Below the pieces are notes generated by a model. The model saw only the letters and a list, made by a program, of their open reading frames with translations. It made no database searches and was not told the origin of the DNA. The translations under genes were made by a program, and so were the position numbers. Below are positions 15,169 through 21,521 of a DNA stretch of 27,029 bases, piece by piece; within the stretch, counting starts at the first letter, position 1; every line of letters begins with the position of its first letter. Source of the stretch: CAYUNN01 sp964607015 (lineage in GTDB: Bacteria > Patescibacteriota > Minisyncoccia > Minisyncoccales > JAGGXC01). The stretch spans positions 1 through 27,029 of the forward strand of contig CAZSHN010000011.1 in assembly GCA_964607015.1 (NCBI GenBank), given 5' to 3'.

Positions 15169-15375
15169 ATGATAATCGAAACAAAGCGTTCTCTGATTGA
15201 TATTGAAAAAATCAGAAATGGATATGAGGTAAGACAGAAAAAACGTCTCAAAGGCGGTGGCACTGTTTTGAACGGAAAGAAAGACGTAGTACGTGGTGAT
15301 AAGATAGAATTAGGAAAAAGACTAACAGTGTTTAACAACAACGCTATTATTTTTACGAGTAGCGAGATAATATAA
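15169..15375 (+). CDS. Small basic orphan protein (68 aa)
   Basis: I do not recognise this protein. It has a consensus promoter, a perfect Shine-Dalgarno site and its own terminator, so it is a real, probably well-expressed, monocistronic gene. The sequence is basic with a Gly-rich turn (RLKGGGTVLNGKKD) followed by beta-prone segments (RLTVFNNNAIIFTSSEII), suggesting a small all-beta fold. No membrane span, Cys or metal motif. It is one of five orphans in the window with strong GGAGG-type ribosome-binding sites. Confidence 0.75.
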   Translation: MIIETKRSLIDIEKIRNGYEVRQKKRLKGGGTVLNGKKDVVRGDKIELGKRLTVFNNNAIIFTSSEII

Positions 15376-15377
15376 TT

Positions 15378-15403
15378 AATAGGGATTCTTTCCCTATTTT
15401 TTT
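15378..15403 (+). terminator. Intrinsic terminator
   Basis: AATAGGGA (15378-15385) pairs with TCCCTATT (15391-15398), 5-nt loop, T-tract to 15403. Confidence 0.85.
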
Positions 15404-15441
15404 GTTTGAGTTAGTTATAATTTTTTGATAAACTTCTAGTT

Positions 15442-17106
15442 ATGGATAATATTAGAAATTTTTGCATTATTGCTCATATTGATCATGGCAAGTCAACTTT
15501 AGCTGACCGCTTTTTGGAATTGACGAACACTATTCCTAAAGAGAAAATGAAGGAGCAATTATTAGATCAAATGGATTTAGAAAGAGAAAGAGGGATTACT
15601 ATTAAACTTCAGCCGGTTCGGATGGAATATAAAGGTTATATTTTAAATCTTATTGATACGCCTGGTCACATGGATTTTTATTTAGAAGTAAAAAGATCAT
15701 TGAAGGCAGTAGAAGGAGCAATACTTTTAGTTGATGCAGTTAAAGGAGTTCAGGCTCAAACATTGTCTAATCTTTATTTGGCTCAAGAATGTAATCTTTC
15801 CATAATCCCTGTAATCAATAAAATTGATTTACCTAATGCACGAGTTGATGAAGTGGAAGAAGAATTAGCAAGATTGCTAGATATTGACAAAGAAGAGATA
15901 ATTAAAATATCAGCAAAGAAATCAGTAAATATTGATAAAGTATTAGATTCAGTTATTGATAAGGTTCCTGCTCCAGAAGGGAAGTTAGATGCCCCCGTGA
16001 AAAGAATTGTTTTTGATTCTCTTTACAACTCTTATAAAGGAATTATATCTTACGTAAGAATTATTGACGGAGTATTAAAAGATTCTGATTATGAGATTGG
16101 AATGTTCAAGCCTCAGATGGCTCCGACTAAAGAATTAAAAGCAGGAGAAATTGGCTATATTGCTACTAAGGAGAAAGATCTTGATAAATACCTAGAAAAA
16201 GCAGGGTGGGAAAAGCCTCAGCCAATGGTTTTTGCTAGTCTTTACCCTTATCAAGATTCTGACTTCGATCTTTTAAAAGAGGGAATAGGTAAACTAAAAT
16301 TGAATGACGCAGCTTTTTTTGCAGAGATAGAATCTTCTTCTGCTCTGGGGAGAGGATTTAAGTGCGGATTTTTAGGAATGCTTCATTTAGAGATTGTAGT
16401 TGAGAGGCTGAAAAGGGAATATGATATAAACTTAATAGTAACTACACCAAAGGTAAGTTATGAGATAGATGAAAAGAACCTTGTAATCAAGGAACCTTGG
16501 GTTAATCTTAGAATAATAACTCCTCAAGATTGCTTAGGAGGAGTAATGAAACTTCTTGATCAAATTAGAGGAGAACACCAAAAAACAGAATATTTAGGAA
16601 AAGAAAGATTAATAATTGAATACAATGCTCCATTGGCTGATATTATTAGTGATTTTTACGACAAGCTTAAGAGTGTTAGCTCCGGATACGCATCTATGAT
16701 TTACGAATCTATTGGAATGAGGGAAGGTGACTTATCTAAATTAGATGTTTTTGTAGCTGATGATAAAATCAAAAATCTTTCTAGGATTGTTCCTTCAGAA
16801 GAAGCTTACAAGAGAGCAAGAAAGTTAGCCCAGGATTTAAAAGAACTTATTCCTAGGCAAAACTTTGCTGTTCCGGTTCAGGTTACTCTTGGCAATGTTT
16901 TTAAAGAAGATGATAAAAAAGGAAAGGTTATTGCAAGAGAAACAATTTCTGCTTTAAGAAAGGATGTTACTGGTTATTTGTACGGAGGCGACTATACCAG
17001 GAAAAGAAAGTTATTAGAGAAGCAGAAGAAAGGAAAGAAAAAAATGAAAGCAGAGGGAAAGGTAAATATTCCAAGTGAAGTTTTTGTAAAACTGTTAAAG
17101 AAGTAA
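15442..17106 (+). CDS. lepA: Elongation factor 4 (LepA)
   Basis: LepA is a translational GTPase that acts on stalled or assembling ribosomes. G-motifs are complete: AHIDHGKST (G1), RERGITI (G2), DTPGHMDF (G3), NKID (G4) and SAK (G5). Domains II-IV and the LepA-specific C-terminal domain follow, with IPRQNFAVPVQVTLG, RKDVTGYLYGGDYTRKRKLL and KKGKKKMK. It is 554 residues, about 45 shorter than the E. coli type. In the C-terminal region the usual HR after the IV dipeptide is replaced (SRIVPSEEAYKRARK). It has no Shine-Dalgarno sequence; TATAAT at 15416-15421 may be its -10. It ends at a terminator shared with the convergent PGI gene. Confidence 0.95.
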   Translation: MDNIRNFCIIAHIDHGKSTLADRFLELTNTIPKEKMKEQLLDQMDLERERGITIKLQPVRMEYKGYILNLIDTPGHMDFYLEVKRSLKAVEGAILLVDAVKGVQAQTLSNLYLAQECNLSIIPVINKIDLPNARVDEVEEELARLLDIDKEEIIKISAKKSVNIDKVLDSVIDKVPAPEGKLDAPVKRIVFDSLYNSYKGIISYVRIIDGVLKDSDYEIGMFKPQMAPTKELKAGEIGYIATKEKDLDKYLEKAGWEKPQPMVFASLYPYQDSDFDLLKEGIGKLKLNDAAFFAEIESSSALGRGFKCGFLGMLHLEIVVERLKREYDINLIVTTPKVSYEIDEKNLVIKEPWVNLRIITPQDCLGGVMKLLDQIRGEHQKTEYLGKERLIIEYNAPLADIISDFYDKLKSVSSGYASMIYESIGMREGDLSKLDVFVADDKIKNLSRIVPSEEAYKRARKLAQDLKELIPRQNFAVPVQVTLGNVFKEDDKKGKVIARETISALRKDVTGYLYGGDYTRKRKLLEKQKKGKKKMKAEGKVNIPSEVFVKLLKK

Positions 17107-17127
17107 TATTTAAATTTCTTCTATTTA

Positions 17128-17155
17128 AAAACCAAGCATTTTATTGCTTGGTTTT
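17128..17155. terminator. Bidirectional terminator between lepA and PGI/PMI
   Basis: AAAACCAAGCA (17128-17138) pairs with TGCTTGGTTTT (17145-17155), flanked by A and T tracts, serving both convergent genes. Confidence 0.85.
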
Positions 17156-17176
17156 AGGTTTTAGATTTTTCTATTT

Positions 17177-18133
17177 TTAAGAATTCTTCTTTACTTCTTC
17201 TTTTATCTTAGATATGTAATTATTTACGTTTGGATTTACTTTTCTTGTTTGAGATAAAAAGTAAGAAGTAAAATCACCAAAAAGAATTAAATAAAGCATT
17301 CTTTCTAGCTTATCCTTTCCCTTGGCTCTAACTTCAAATATTTTAGTCTTATCTTTAGTTAAATTTTTAAATCCTTCTATTTGAGCTGACAATTCTTTTC
17401 TTTCTTCTTTATCTCTTAATATTATTAAAGGATAGCTTTTTGTTATCTTTTGCCAAGCCTCTGCTTCATTATGAACAAGCTCTGGAAGAGCAAGGCTTTC
17501 TGATAATTTTTTTGAATTTTCGCTTAATTGACTTTCCCAGCGAAAACTTACTGAATAATATTGACAGCAAATTAAAGGAAACCCTTTTTCTATTTTTTTG
17601 CTGAATTTTTTAGCCTCCTTTTCTATTTTAGATTTTTCTTTTTTAATTGTTTCAATCGAAGGTATTTTATTAATTAATCCTATTCTTTTAAAGGTATTCA
17701 TTAAAAGAGAAATTAAAAAAGGAAATGTTTCTCTCGTTTGTTTTTCTAGGAAGGAAGAAGGAAGCTTGAAGAAAAGAACATTTTCTTTTTTTGCTTTTTC
17801 TTCTAATTTTCCTTCACAGGTCATTACTATTATTTTGCATTTTCTTTTCGTTCCCTGATTAAACTGATTAATCGTTTCTTTTGTATTCCCTGATCTGCTT
17901 ATACAAATTAAAAGAGTATTTTCATCAGCATAATTAGGAAGATCGTATTTTTTTGAAACCTCAAAAGGAATATTCAAAGAAATTGCTTCTTTTAAAACTT
18001 CAGCGGGAATTGCTGAAGCTCCCATTGCAGCAACTACAATATTTTTAGAGTTTTTGTATTTCTTTGTTATCTCAATTTTTTCTTTCTTTCCCTGGTCAAA
18101 TAATTTTGTAAAACTTTTTATACTTTTAATCAT
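17177..18133 (-). CDS. Bifunctional phosphoglucose/phosphomannose isomerase (SIS family)
   Basis: The enzyme interconverts glucose-6-P or mannose-6-P with fructose-6-P, feeding glycolysis and sugar-nucleotide synthesis. The 318 residues fit the archaeal-type PGI/PMI. The first SIS domain has VVAAMGASAIPAEVL (normally GMGGSAI) and ICISRSGNTKETINQF, which binds phosphate. The C-terminal half has SENSKKLSESLALPELVHNEAEAW, where the conserved Glu and His are catalytic. Two changes stand out: AMGAS instead of GMGGS, and the substrate loop usually ending QPR is QTRETFPFL. A TATAAT -10 (18147-18152, minus) predicts a leader of about 7 nt and there is no Shine-Dalgarno sequence. Confidence 0.85.
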   Translation of the reverse strand: MIKSIKSFTKLFDQGKKEKIEITKKYKNSKNIVVAAMGASAIPAEVLKEAISLNIPFEVSKKYDLPNYADENTLLICISRSGNTKETINQFNQGTKRKCKIIVMTCEGKLEEKAKKENVLFFKLPSSFLEKQTRETFPFLISLLMNTFKRIGLINKIPSIETIKKEKSKIEKEAKKFSKKIEKGFPLICCQYYSVSFRWESQLSENSKKLSESLALPELVHNEAEAWQKITKSYPLIILRDKEERKELSAQIEGFKNLTKDKTKIFEVRAKGKDKLERMLYLILFGDFTSYFLSQTRKVNPNVNNYISKIKEEVKKNS

Positions 18134-18146
18134 ATTGTTTAATTAT

Positions 18147-18152
18147 ATTATA
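18147..18152 (-). promoter_or_regulatory. -10 element of the PGI/PMI gene
   Basis: TATAAT on the minus strand 14 nt before the ATG; no good -35 is seen. Start expected at about 18140. Confidence 0.4.
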
Positions 18153-18215
18153 TAAGTATTTTTTGATAAAGTTGATAATCTTGTTTTTGTTTATTTTAAA
18201 TGGTAAGTTATTTAT

Positions 18216-18611
18216 ATGAAGATAAGAAGAAAAACAATAATTCTTTTTGCTGTATTGGCAATACTAGTTGCAGGAGTAGCCTTAAAAGATGAGCTTAATT
18301 ATAAATTCTTTACTTATAGTTATGGTCGTTGCCAGGATCAATTAATCGATGATTGCGTAAAGATGGTAAATAAAATAAATTCAGATAGTAAAATTGTTGA
18401 TTTGTCTTTAATAGAATATTATCAATTAAAAGTTTTTATTGAGTTGCCAGCTTACGATCAAAGAGCTCAGATTTTTGACGAACAGAGAGTAGGGGATTTT
18501 ATTTCTTTGCCAATAAGCATGGACAATGATTCAATGAGAGATAAAGCAGAAGAAAGTATTATAGATAAAGTTTCAGAAAAGTGGTGCAAAAGACCTTCCT
18601 TGATTAGATAA
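18216..18611 (+). CDS. Membrane-anchored hypothetical protein (131 aa)
   Basis: I do not recognise the family. An N-terminal signal-anchor (residues about 7-23, ILFAVLAILVAGVALKD) is followed by a small extracellular domain with three Cys (GRCQDQ, DDCVKM and KWCKRP), so a disulfide is possible. The middle has LSLIEYYQLKVFIELPAYDQ. The protein is terminated by a strong hairpin and faces a minus-strand RNA gene. It may lack a Shine-Dalgarno sequence (TTATTTATATG before the start). Function unknown. Confidence 0.65.
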   Translation: MKIRRKTIILFAVLAILVAGVALKDELNYKFFTYSYGRCQDQLIDDCVKMVNKINSDSKIVDLSLIEYYQLKVFIELPAYDQRAQIFDEQRVGDFISLPISMDNDSMRDKAEESIIDKVSEKWCKRPSLIR

Positions 18612-18635
18612 TTTACATTTTTTTAATTTCAAGAA

Positions 18636-18663
18636 GCCTGAGTTATTAGCTCAGGCATTTTTT
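18636..18663 (+). terminator. Intrinsic terminator
   Basis: GCCTGAG (18636-18642) pairs with CTCAGGC (18650-18656), followed by A-T6. Confidence 0.85.
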
Positions 18664-18670
18664 ATGTTAA

Positions 18671-18857
18671 AATTAAAAAAGTGCGTTGTTTTATTGTTAA
18701 CGCACTCTATGTAAAAAATTGTTTTTAAAAGAGCTCTTGTGGTGAGGACGCGACCAGATAAAGAGAAAAAAATCTCCATGGATGAAGGTCCGGTTCAAAC
18801 AGGAATTAAGCTTCCCTTTCTCTAGCCGCGTAATTGTTAGAGATTGTCTAACAATTC
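18671..18857 (-). ncRNA. Predicted structured small RNA, about 185 nt (unassigned)
   Basis: A minus-strand transcript is predicted from a perfect promoter (18864-18891) to an intrinsic terminator (GTGCGTT/AACGCAC, 18699-18705 with 18681-18687, then T6). In 5'-to-3' order it folds into: a 10-bp hairpin (18847-18856 with 18832-18841, loop CAATC); a long rod in which 18811-18831 pairs with 18748-18768 in 20 of 21 positions, 4 of them G-U wobbles that become A-C mismatches on the other strand, so the minus strand is the RNA; an extension AAUUCC/GGAGAUU with a loop of about 24 nt; and an unpaired tail CCUCACCACAAGAG. No SRP, tmRNA, RNase P or 5S signatures are present. A 6S-like RNA is possible by length, but the 5' and 3' ends do not pair. 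It spans most of the 284-nt intergenic stretch. Confidence 0.75.
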
Positions 18858-18871
18858 TCCTTTATTATATT
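18844..18871 (+). promoter_or_regulatory. Promoter of the glycerate kinase gene
   Basis: TTGTCT (18844-18849), a 16-bp spacer and TATATT (18866-18871); start at about 18878, leader of about 18 nt. Its -10 overlaps the -10 of the minus-strand RNA promoter, so the two cannot be occupied together. Confidence 0.6.
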
Positions 18872-18891
18872 CAATTATTAGAATTTGTCAA
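18864..18891 (-). promoter_or_regulatory. Perfect consensus promoter of the minus-strand RNA
   Basis: TTGACA (18886-18891), a 16-bp spacer and TATAAT (18864-18869), both hexamers fully consensus on the minus strand. The expected start, about 18857, is the first base of the 5' hairpin. Confidence 0.85.
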
Positions 18892-18895
18892 TAAA

Positions 18896-20230
18896 ATGAT
18901 TATTAAAAATAAAAAAGAAATTAATACTTCTGAATTAAGAAAAAAATCTTTAAAGATTATTGAAGAAGCAATTAATTCAGTATTGCCAGGCGTTCTTATT
19001 GATAAGCATTTAACTTATGACCCAGAGAGAAAACTATTATTTATTGATCGTGATAAGTACGATCTTTCTTGTGGAAGAGTGTTTGTTATTGGCGGAGGAA
19101 AGGCGGCAGGAATGATGGCAGAAAAAATAGAATCTCTTTTAGGAAATGATATCAAAGAAGGCCTTGTTAATTGTAAATCGGGAGAGTATAAGACTAAAAA
19201 AATTAAAGTTATTAAGGCGGGGCATCCAATTCCTGACAAGGAAGGACTAAAAGGAGTAAAAAGCATGCTTGCTCTAAAAGATAAACATTCTATAGGCAAA
19301 AACGATTTAGTCGTTTGCTTGATTTCTGGAGGAGGATCTTCTTTGATGACCTGTCCAGCAAAAGAGCTTGTGCTTGAAGATGTGCAGAAAACAAACGAGC
19401 TTTTAATAAGTTGTGGAGCAGATATAAGAGAAATTAATATTGTCAGGAAACATCTTTCCCAAATTAAAGGAGGTCAGTTAGCTAAATTTTTTGCTCCAGC
19501 AAGAATTGTTTCTTTGATTATTTCTGATGTCGTTAGTGGAGATTTAGACTCTGTTGCCTCTGGCCCAACAGTAGTTGACCAGTCTTCTTTTAAAGATGCT
19601 TTACTTGTTTTAGATAATTACACTTTAAAAGAAAAGGTTTCTACTAACATCGTTAATTTTTTAGAGAAAGCTGTTGAAGAAAAAAGAACTACACCAATTA
19701 AATTAAAAAATACTACAAACTATGTTATTGGAGACAATGAAATAGCATTAAATGCTGCAAAGAAAAAAGCAAAAGAATTAGGATTTAATCCTTTTATTGT
19801 TTCTTCTAGCCAAGAAGGCGAAACTTCTCGGACGGCTCAACTGAGAGCAAGAGAGATTAAACAAGGTAAATATAAAGATTACAATTTTCTTTTAATTGGA
19901 GGAGAAACAAATCCTGTTTTATCTGAGAAACATGGAAATGGTGGCAGGAACCAGCATTACTTAGCTGTTACCTTAAAGGAGTTAATGAATTATGATAAGA
20001 AGTGGTTGGCTGCTAGCATCTCAACCGACGGTTCTGATTTCTCTTCTGTAGCTGCCGGAGCTATTATTGATAATAATTCTGTTAATAGGGTTAAAGAAGA
20101 AAACATTGACATTGACCCTTATTTAATTAGCTACGATAGTAATAGTTTATTTAAAAAAATTGGCAATTCTCTTATTAAAACAGGAAATACTGGGACTAAC
20201 GTAGGAGATATTGTGATTTATATCATTTAA
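18896..20230 (+). CDS. Glycerate 2-kinase (GckA/MOFRL family)
   Basis: The enzyme phosphorylates D-glycerate to 2-phosphoglycerate, linking glycerate to lower glycolysis. The N-terminal DUF4147-type domain has RVFVIGGGKAAGMMAEKIES, KVIKAGHPIPDKEGLKG, ISGGGSSLMTCPA and IREINIVRKHLSQIKGGQLA; the C-terminal MOFRL domain has LLIGGETNPVL, GNGGRNQHYLAV and AASISTDGSDF. The frame is open to 18782, but the extra 38 residues would be translated across the promoter and the minus-strand RNA and look random, so I start at ATG 18896 (MIIKNKKEINTSELRKK), giving 444 residues. With PGI/PMI nearby it suggests partial central carbon metabolism. Confidence 0.9.
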   Translation: MIIKNKKEINTSELRKKSLKIIEEAINSVLPGVLIDKHLTYDPERKLLFIDRDKYDLSCGRVFVIGGGKAAGMMAEKIESLLGNDIKEGLVNCKSGEYKTKKIKVIKAGHPIPDKEGLKGVKSMLALKDKHSIGKNDLVVCLISGGGSSLMTCPAKELVLEDVQKTNELLISCGADIREINIVRKHLSQIKGGQLAKFFAPARIVSLIISDVVSGDLDSVASGPTVVDQSSFKDALLVLDNYTLKEKVSTNIVNFLEKAVEEKRTTPIKLKNTTNYVIGDNEIALNAAKKKAKELGFNPFIVSSSQEGETSRTAQLRAREIKQGKYKDYNFLLIGGETNPVLSEKHGNGGRNQHYLAVTLKELMNYDKKWLAASISTDGSDFSSVAAGAIIDNNSVNRVKEENIDIDPYLISYDSNSLFKKIGNSLIKTGNTGTNVGDIVIYII

Positions 20231-20253
20231 ATTGTTTTAAATATTATTCTCTC

Positions 20254-20318
20254 TTGACAACTTTTCTTAGATAGTATATCATTTGCATTTGTTTGCACCT
20301 TAAAAAATAGGTGGTGAG
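20254..20318 (+). promoter_or_regulatory. Promoter and self-occluded ribosome-binding site of gene 20322
   Basis: TTGACA (20254-20259), 17-bp spacer and TATCAT (20277-20282) give a start at about 20289. In the leader, CACCT (20296-20300) can pair with AGGTG (20309-20313) around an 8-nt A-rich loop, hiding the Shine-Dalgarno AGGTGGTGAG (20309-20318). A 5-bp hairpin would be labile and could act as a regulatory switch. The same RBS (GTGGTGAG, 20311-20318) is complementary to the unpaired tail of the small RNA at 18671-18857. Confidence 0.6.
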
Positions 20319-20321
20319 AAG

Positions 20322-20720
20322 ATGAATATAGGAAAGAACGATTTGGAAAAAATGCGAGACTGGCTAGTAGAGGAAAGATTAGACGAGCAAAGCTTAGAAT
20401 GGCTTAAGAAAAGAAGAGTTGGATTATTTGAGGGAGGAAAGATCCCGGAAAAATTAGAAGAAGCAAAGAAAATGTTGCTTTATCCAAATGAATATAATTT
20501 ATCTTTGGTAAACTCTTCTAAAAAACAACTTTCTTTTACCATCCAAGACCTCTTGAATGCTCTAGTCCGAAAGGATAGATTTGGATATACTCCTAATGGA
20601 AATTTGTCCAAAGAATCATTGCTTGAATTAGCAGAGATTATGAACATTAAAGAGACCGAAAGGATGAGAAGGTCTGAATTGTTGAGAGCAATAAGAGAAA
20701 GATTGCCAGAAAACTCGTAA
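20322..20720 (+). CDS. Hypothetical protein, possible SAP-like C-terminus (132 aa)
   Basis: I do not recognise the whole protein. It is soluble and highly charged, with helices at the N-terminus (DLEKMRDWLVEERLDEQSLE) and a middle with KKQLSFTIQDLLNALVRKDR. Residues about 96-128 (SKESLLELAEIMNIKETERM, then RRSELLRAIRERL) look like a SAP-type helix-extended-helix, a small DNA-binding motif; this is pattern matching only. It has a consensus promoter, strong Shine-Dalgarno, and its own terminator, so it is monocistronic. Confidence 0.65.
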   Translation: MNIGKNDLEKMRDWLVEERLDEQSLEWLKKRRVGLFEGGKIPEKLEEAKKMLLYPNEYNLSLVNSSKKQLSFTIQDLLNALVRKDRFGYTPNGNLSKESLLELAEIMNIKETERMRRSELLRAIRERLPENS

Positions 20721-20731
20721 CTAAAATAAAT

Positions 20732-20764
20732 AAATCGCTGGATATTTTTTCCAGCGATTTTTTT
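20732..20764 (+). terminator. Intrinsic terminator
   Basis: AAATCGCTGGA (20732-20742) pairs with TCCAGCGATTT (20750-20760), followed by a T-tract; 11-bp stem. Confidence 0.9.
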
Positions 20765-20769
20765 CTTTC

Positions 20770-20798
20770 TTGACAATAAGTTTTGGTTTTGCTAAAGT
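20770..20798 (+). promoter_or_regulatory. Promoter of the intergenic RNA at 20803
   Basis: TTGACA (20770-20775), 17-bp spacer and an extended -10 TGC-TAAAGT (20790-20798). It begins right after the preceding terminator. Confidence 0.75.
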
Positions 20799-20802
20799 TA
20801 TT

Positions 20803-20912
20803 GCTACGGGAGCGTCAATGTGGGGTTAAAAGACCTACAAGAAAATACTAATGCGGGCAAGAAAGGTAGGTCTATTATGATTTTAAAAAATAACAGGTAA
20901 AGCCTGTTTTTT
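20803..20912 (+). ncRNA. Predicted small RNA or attenuator leader, about 110 nt
   Basis: The 239-nt stretch between genes 20322 and 20960 contains a promoter, a G-rich structured transcript and a terminator, but no ORF beyond 9 codons. The 5' part can form GCT-ACGGG-AGC (20803-20813). An 8-bp helix joins AGACCTAC (20831-20838) and GTAGGTCT (20866-20873), enclosing ACAAG...GCGGGC...AAAG. The 3' end is a terminator, AACAGG-TAAAG-CCTGTT plus T6 (20892-20912). Because gene 20960 starts 47 nt later, it could be a transcription attenuator or riboswitch; TATAAT at 20932-20937, just before that gene's Shine-Dalgarno, instead suggests a separate promoter and a stand-alone RNA. It matches no riboswitch consensus I can recall. 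Confidence 0.6.
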
Positions 20913-20959
20913 GATTTTTATTTTTATTAAATTATAATATTTTAAGGAGGCCTTTAAAA

Positions 20960-21187
20960 TTGAATAAAGATTTAAAGAATAGATTTCTTGTAGTGTTAAC
21001 AGGAATAACAATTATTATAGCTGGGATAGTTTATTTTATTTTCTCTTTTTGGAATTTTATTCCGGAAACTAATTTTTATTATATTTTCCCAATATCTATT
21101 ATATTCTTATTTTTAATAGAAATTTGTTTCCTTGGAACGGGCATCATGTTAATTATTGCAGCTATATTTCCTGAAAAAAACATTTAA
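20960..21187 (+). CDS. Small two-span membrane protein (75 aa, TTG start)
   Basis: Unrecognised family. The start TTG is set by AAGGAGG (20944-20950), 9 nt upstream; no in-frame ATG fits. The protein begins NKDLKNRF, then has two membrane spans (about 9-30, VVLTGITIIIAGIVYFIFSF, and 42-68, IFPISIIFLFLIEICFLGTG) joined by a short external loop with aromatic residues, and a short tail EKNI. It is flanked by an upstream RNA with a terminator and by its own terminator. Role unknown; it could be a small membrane regulator or toxin-like peptide, though nothing proves it. Confidence 0.65.
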   Translation: MNKDLKNRFLVVLTGITIIIAGIVYFIFSFWNFIPETNFYYIFPISIIFLFLIEICFLGTGIMLIIAAIFPEKNI

Positions 21188-21216
21188 CTCAAGATTATAT
21201 CTTATCTTGAGTTTTT
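21186..21216 (+). terminator. Intrinsic terminator
   Basis: AACTCAAGAT (21186-21195) pairs with ATCTTGAGTT (21204-21213), then a short T-tract. It starts within the stop codon of the preceding gene. Confidence 0.8.
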
Positions 21217-21302
21217 ATTATTCTTAATAAGCTATTTGTGATAGAATAATATTAATCTAAATAAAGGTCATTAACGGCTTTAATATTTAAAATTTTGAGA
21301 AT

Positions 21303-21521
21303 ATGAAAAAGATATTATTTGTTCTTGTTTTGGTATTTTCATTGTTCTTTGCTGTTTACGGATTGGACCAAGCTGATATTTCTTTATATCAAAAGTGGGG
21401 AGTATTATTGGGTTGGTTTGTTTTTATAAAGATTCTAGAAAAGGCGCTTTTCAGAGAAGAGGACGAAGAAGAGGATGAAGAAGAGGAAGAAGAAACAGAA
21501 GAAGAATTTGGAAATGAGTAA
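21303..21521 (+). CDS. Small membrane protein with acidic tail (72 aa)
   Basis: Unrecognised. It has a signal-anchor (3-20, KILFVLVLVFSLFFAVYG), a short loop, a second hydrophobic segment (about 33-47, GVLLGWFVFIKILEK) and a very acidic C-terminal tail of about 20 residues (REEDEEEDEEEEEE). The acidic tail is encoded by GAA/GAG repeats, which is also why the next gene appears to have a Lys-rich extension in another frame. The last 8 bases overlap the ATG of the nuclease gene (ATGAGTAA), suggesting coupling. Confidence 0.65.
   Translation: MKKILFVLVLVFSLFFAVYGLDQADISLYQKWGVLLGWFVFIKILEKALFREEDEEEDEEEEEETEEEFGNE

Noticed and set aside
18671..18857. Assignment as SRP RNA, tmRNA or RNase P RNA
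   Set aside because: The conserved GGAAG-x-AGCAG loop of SRP, the tRNA-like ends of tmRNA and the P4 motif of RNase P are not seen. A 6S-like RNA is unproven because the ends do not pair.
18782..18895. 38-residue N-terminal extension of glycerate kinase
   Set aside because: It would be translated through the inverted repeat and both promoters, lacks family similarity, and the kinase begins well at ATG 18896.
21475..21513. Lys-rich N-terminal extension of the PD-(D/E)XK protein
   Set aside because: It is the other-frame reading of the GAA/GAG acidic tail of the preceding gene; the ATG at 21514 starts at the conserved motif.
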